Source of the DNA: Chitinophaga pollutisoli
Lineage (GTDB): Bacteria > Bacteroidota > Bacteroidia > Chitinophagales > Chitinophagaceae
Length of the DNA stretch: 64,000 nt
Reading direction: 5' to 3'
NCBI RefSeq assembly: GCF_038396755.1
Contig: NZ_CP149822.1
Coordinates: 4,990,001-5,054,000, forward strand
Both the position numbers and the translations under genes were made by a program. Shown piece after piece: positions 63,107 to 64,000 of this stretch. Positions within the stretch are counted from its first letter, which is position 1, and every line of letters starts with the position of its first letter. Below the pieces are notes generated by a model. The model was not told the DNA's origin. It did not search any database and was given only the letters and a program-made list of their open reading frames with translations.

Positions 63107-64000
63107 ATGTATCCTAATTTATATTACGCATTCAGAGACCTCTTCGGGATAGAGTGGTCGTGGCTTAAAGTAGTACAGACATTTGGTTTCTTCGTGGCGC
63201 TGGCCTTCCTGGCGGCGGCTTATGTGCTCACGGCGGAACTCCGCCGGCGCGAGAAACTCGGGCTCTTGCATCCCGTTGAAGAAACCATTACCGAGGGCAA
63301 GCCCGCTTCTGTGGGCGAGATGGTGATGCGTGCCATCATCGGATTTATCATCGGTTTCAAAATTTTCGGCATATTTGGCCAGACCGCCGATTTCCGTGAG
63401 TATTTATTATCGACAGACGGGAGCCTCATTGGCGGTATCATCGTAGCTGCCGCGATGGCTTACCAGATATATTATGAAAAGAAGAAGAAAGCGTTGCCTT
63501 CTCCGAAGCAGGTGAAAGTAATGGTTTGGCCGCACCAGCGCGTGCCTGACTTCACGATCCAGGCGGCGGTGGCCGGCCTGATCGGCGCCAAGATCTTCCA
63601 CAACCTGGAAAACTGGAGCGAATTCATCGCGAATCCCTGGGAATCTCTGTTTTCCGCCAGCGGGCTCACTTTTTACGGGGGGCTCATCGGGGCCGCATAT
63701 GTGATCATCCGCTATGCCGCCAAAAAGCAAATCAACTGGAAACACCTGGTCGACAGTGCGGCGCCCGCACTAATGCTCGCCTACGCTATCGGCAGGATGG
63801 GCTGCCAGTTTTCCGGCGACGGTGACTGGGGAATCAATAACAGCGCCTACATCACCAATGCCGCCGGGCAAATAGAACAGGTTGCGCCTGCGCAATACCA
63901 GTCCACCCTGGAAAAAGAATCCGATTACTTCGTACGGCATTTTGGTTCGGTAGAGCAGGTGCCGCATGCATATTATCCCAAACCGGCGGCGCTGAGCTTT
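63107..64000 (+). CDS. lgt: Prolipoprotein diacylglyceryl transferase (3' end outside window)
   Basis: 298 residues are visible; the frame is open at the window edge. Inner-membrane enzyme that attaches diacylglycerol to the lipobox cysteine of prolipoproteins, such as the many lipoproteins here. Several TM helices (about 20-42, 73-88, 104-120, 151-164, 188-203, 218-230). The Lgt signature appears as GRMGCQFSGDGDWG (about 228-241), a divergent form of GRxGNFxNxE seen in Bacteroidota. A long soluble insert follows, with QVAPAQYQSTLEKE. Start MYPNLYYAFRDL. Confidence 0.92.
   Translation, partial: MYPNLYYAFRDLFGIEWSWLKVVQTFGFFVALAFLAAAYVLTAELRRREKLGLLHPVEETITEGKPASVGEMVMRAIIGFIIGFKIFGIFGQTADFREYLLSTDGSLIGGIIVAAAMAYQIYYEKKKKALPSPKQVKVMVWPHQRVPDFTIQAAVAGLIGAKIFHNLENWSEFIANPWESLFSASGLTFYGGLIGAAYVIIRYAAKKQINWKHLVDSAAPALMLAYAIGRMGCQFSGDGDWGINNSAYITNAAGQIEQVAPAQYQSTLEKESDYFVRHFGSVEQVPHAYYPKPAALSF

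Overview
This window looks like chromosomal DNA of a Bacteroidota bacterium, most probably of the Chitinophagaceae (Chitinophaga-like). The signs are two SusC/SusD outer-membrane loci with their own ECF sigma and FecR anti-sigma genes; a fused SecDF; a short (285 aa) primary sigma factor; DUF4843, PKD-like, DUF4249, DUF4397, DUF3822 and DUF1573 proteins; and many promoters of the Bacteroidota form (TTG about 19-22 nt before TAnnTTTG). No rRNA, tRNA, CRISPR array, intact insertion sequence or phage was found. Layout: 1-5.3 kb carries a truncated methyltransferase, a methylmalonyl-CoA mutase catalytic subunit, an M23 peptidase, an unknown membrane-anchored protein and L-serine dehydratase. 5.3-12.2 kb (minus strand) is SusCD locus 1: ECF sigma, FecR (frameshifted), SusC, SusD. 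12.2-15.4 kb holds two FKBP-type lipoproteins and groES-groEL. 15.6-18.1 kb is nusB, DUF1573, yajC (frameshifted as given) and coaE. 18.1-25.5 kb holds an aspartate aminotransferase, a DUF4397 lipoprotein, a class A beta-lactamase-like hydrolase, secDF and an IscA-type Fe-S protein. 25.7-32.7 kb holds a fused zincin/beta-propeller/beta-barrel protein, an AI-2E family permease, a small secreted protein and valS. 32.8-43.5 kb (plus strand) is SusCD locus 2: ECF sigma, FecR, SusC, SusD, DUF4843, PKD-like lipoprotein, terminator, then a thioredoxin-domain protein. 43.7-55.6 kb is mainly housekeeping (ltaE, rpoD, DUF4249, trxB, folB, TPR protein, MATE pump, DUF3822-rsmD-coaD-thioesterase operon, Nudix-methyltransferase pair, pyrE, metal-binding HMA protein). 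55.6-56.7 kb is gene-poor. 56.8-64 kb holds an LEA14-like lipoprotein, a WbqC-like protein, arginine decarboxylase, an NTF2-like protein, a six-TM sensor-like protein without a kinase, Hsp20, bacilliredoxin and a truncated lgt. How they work together: each SusCD locus looks like a FecI/FecR/FecA-style loop, in which the SusC receptor has an N-terminal STN signalling domain expected to contact FecR, which in turn controls the ECF sigma. Neither locus carries a glycan-degrading enzyme, so the substrates are unknown. The main surprises are a set of apparent one-base homopolymer deletions (FecR1, its sigma factor, yajC), a 26-bp degenerate tandem repeat that resembles an IS21-type terminus, an 11-bp tandem repeat array, and very short or absent 5' leaders at several promoters.
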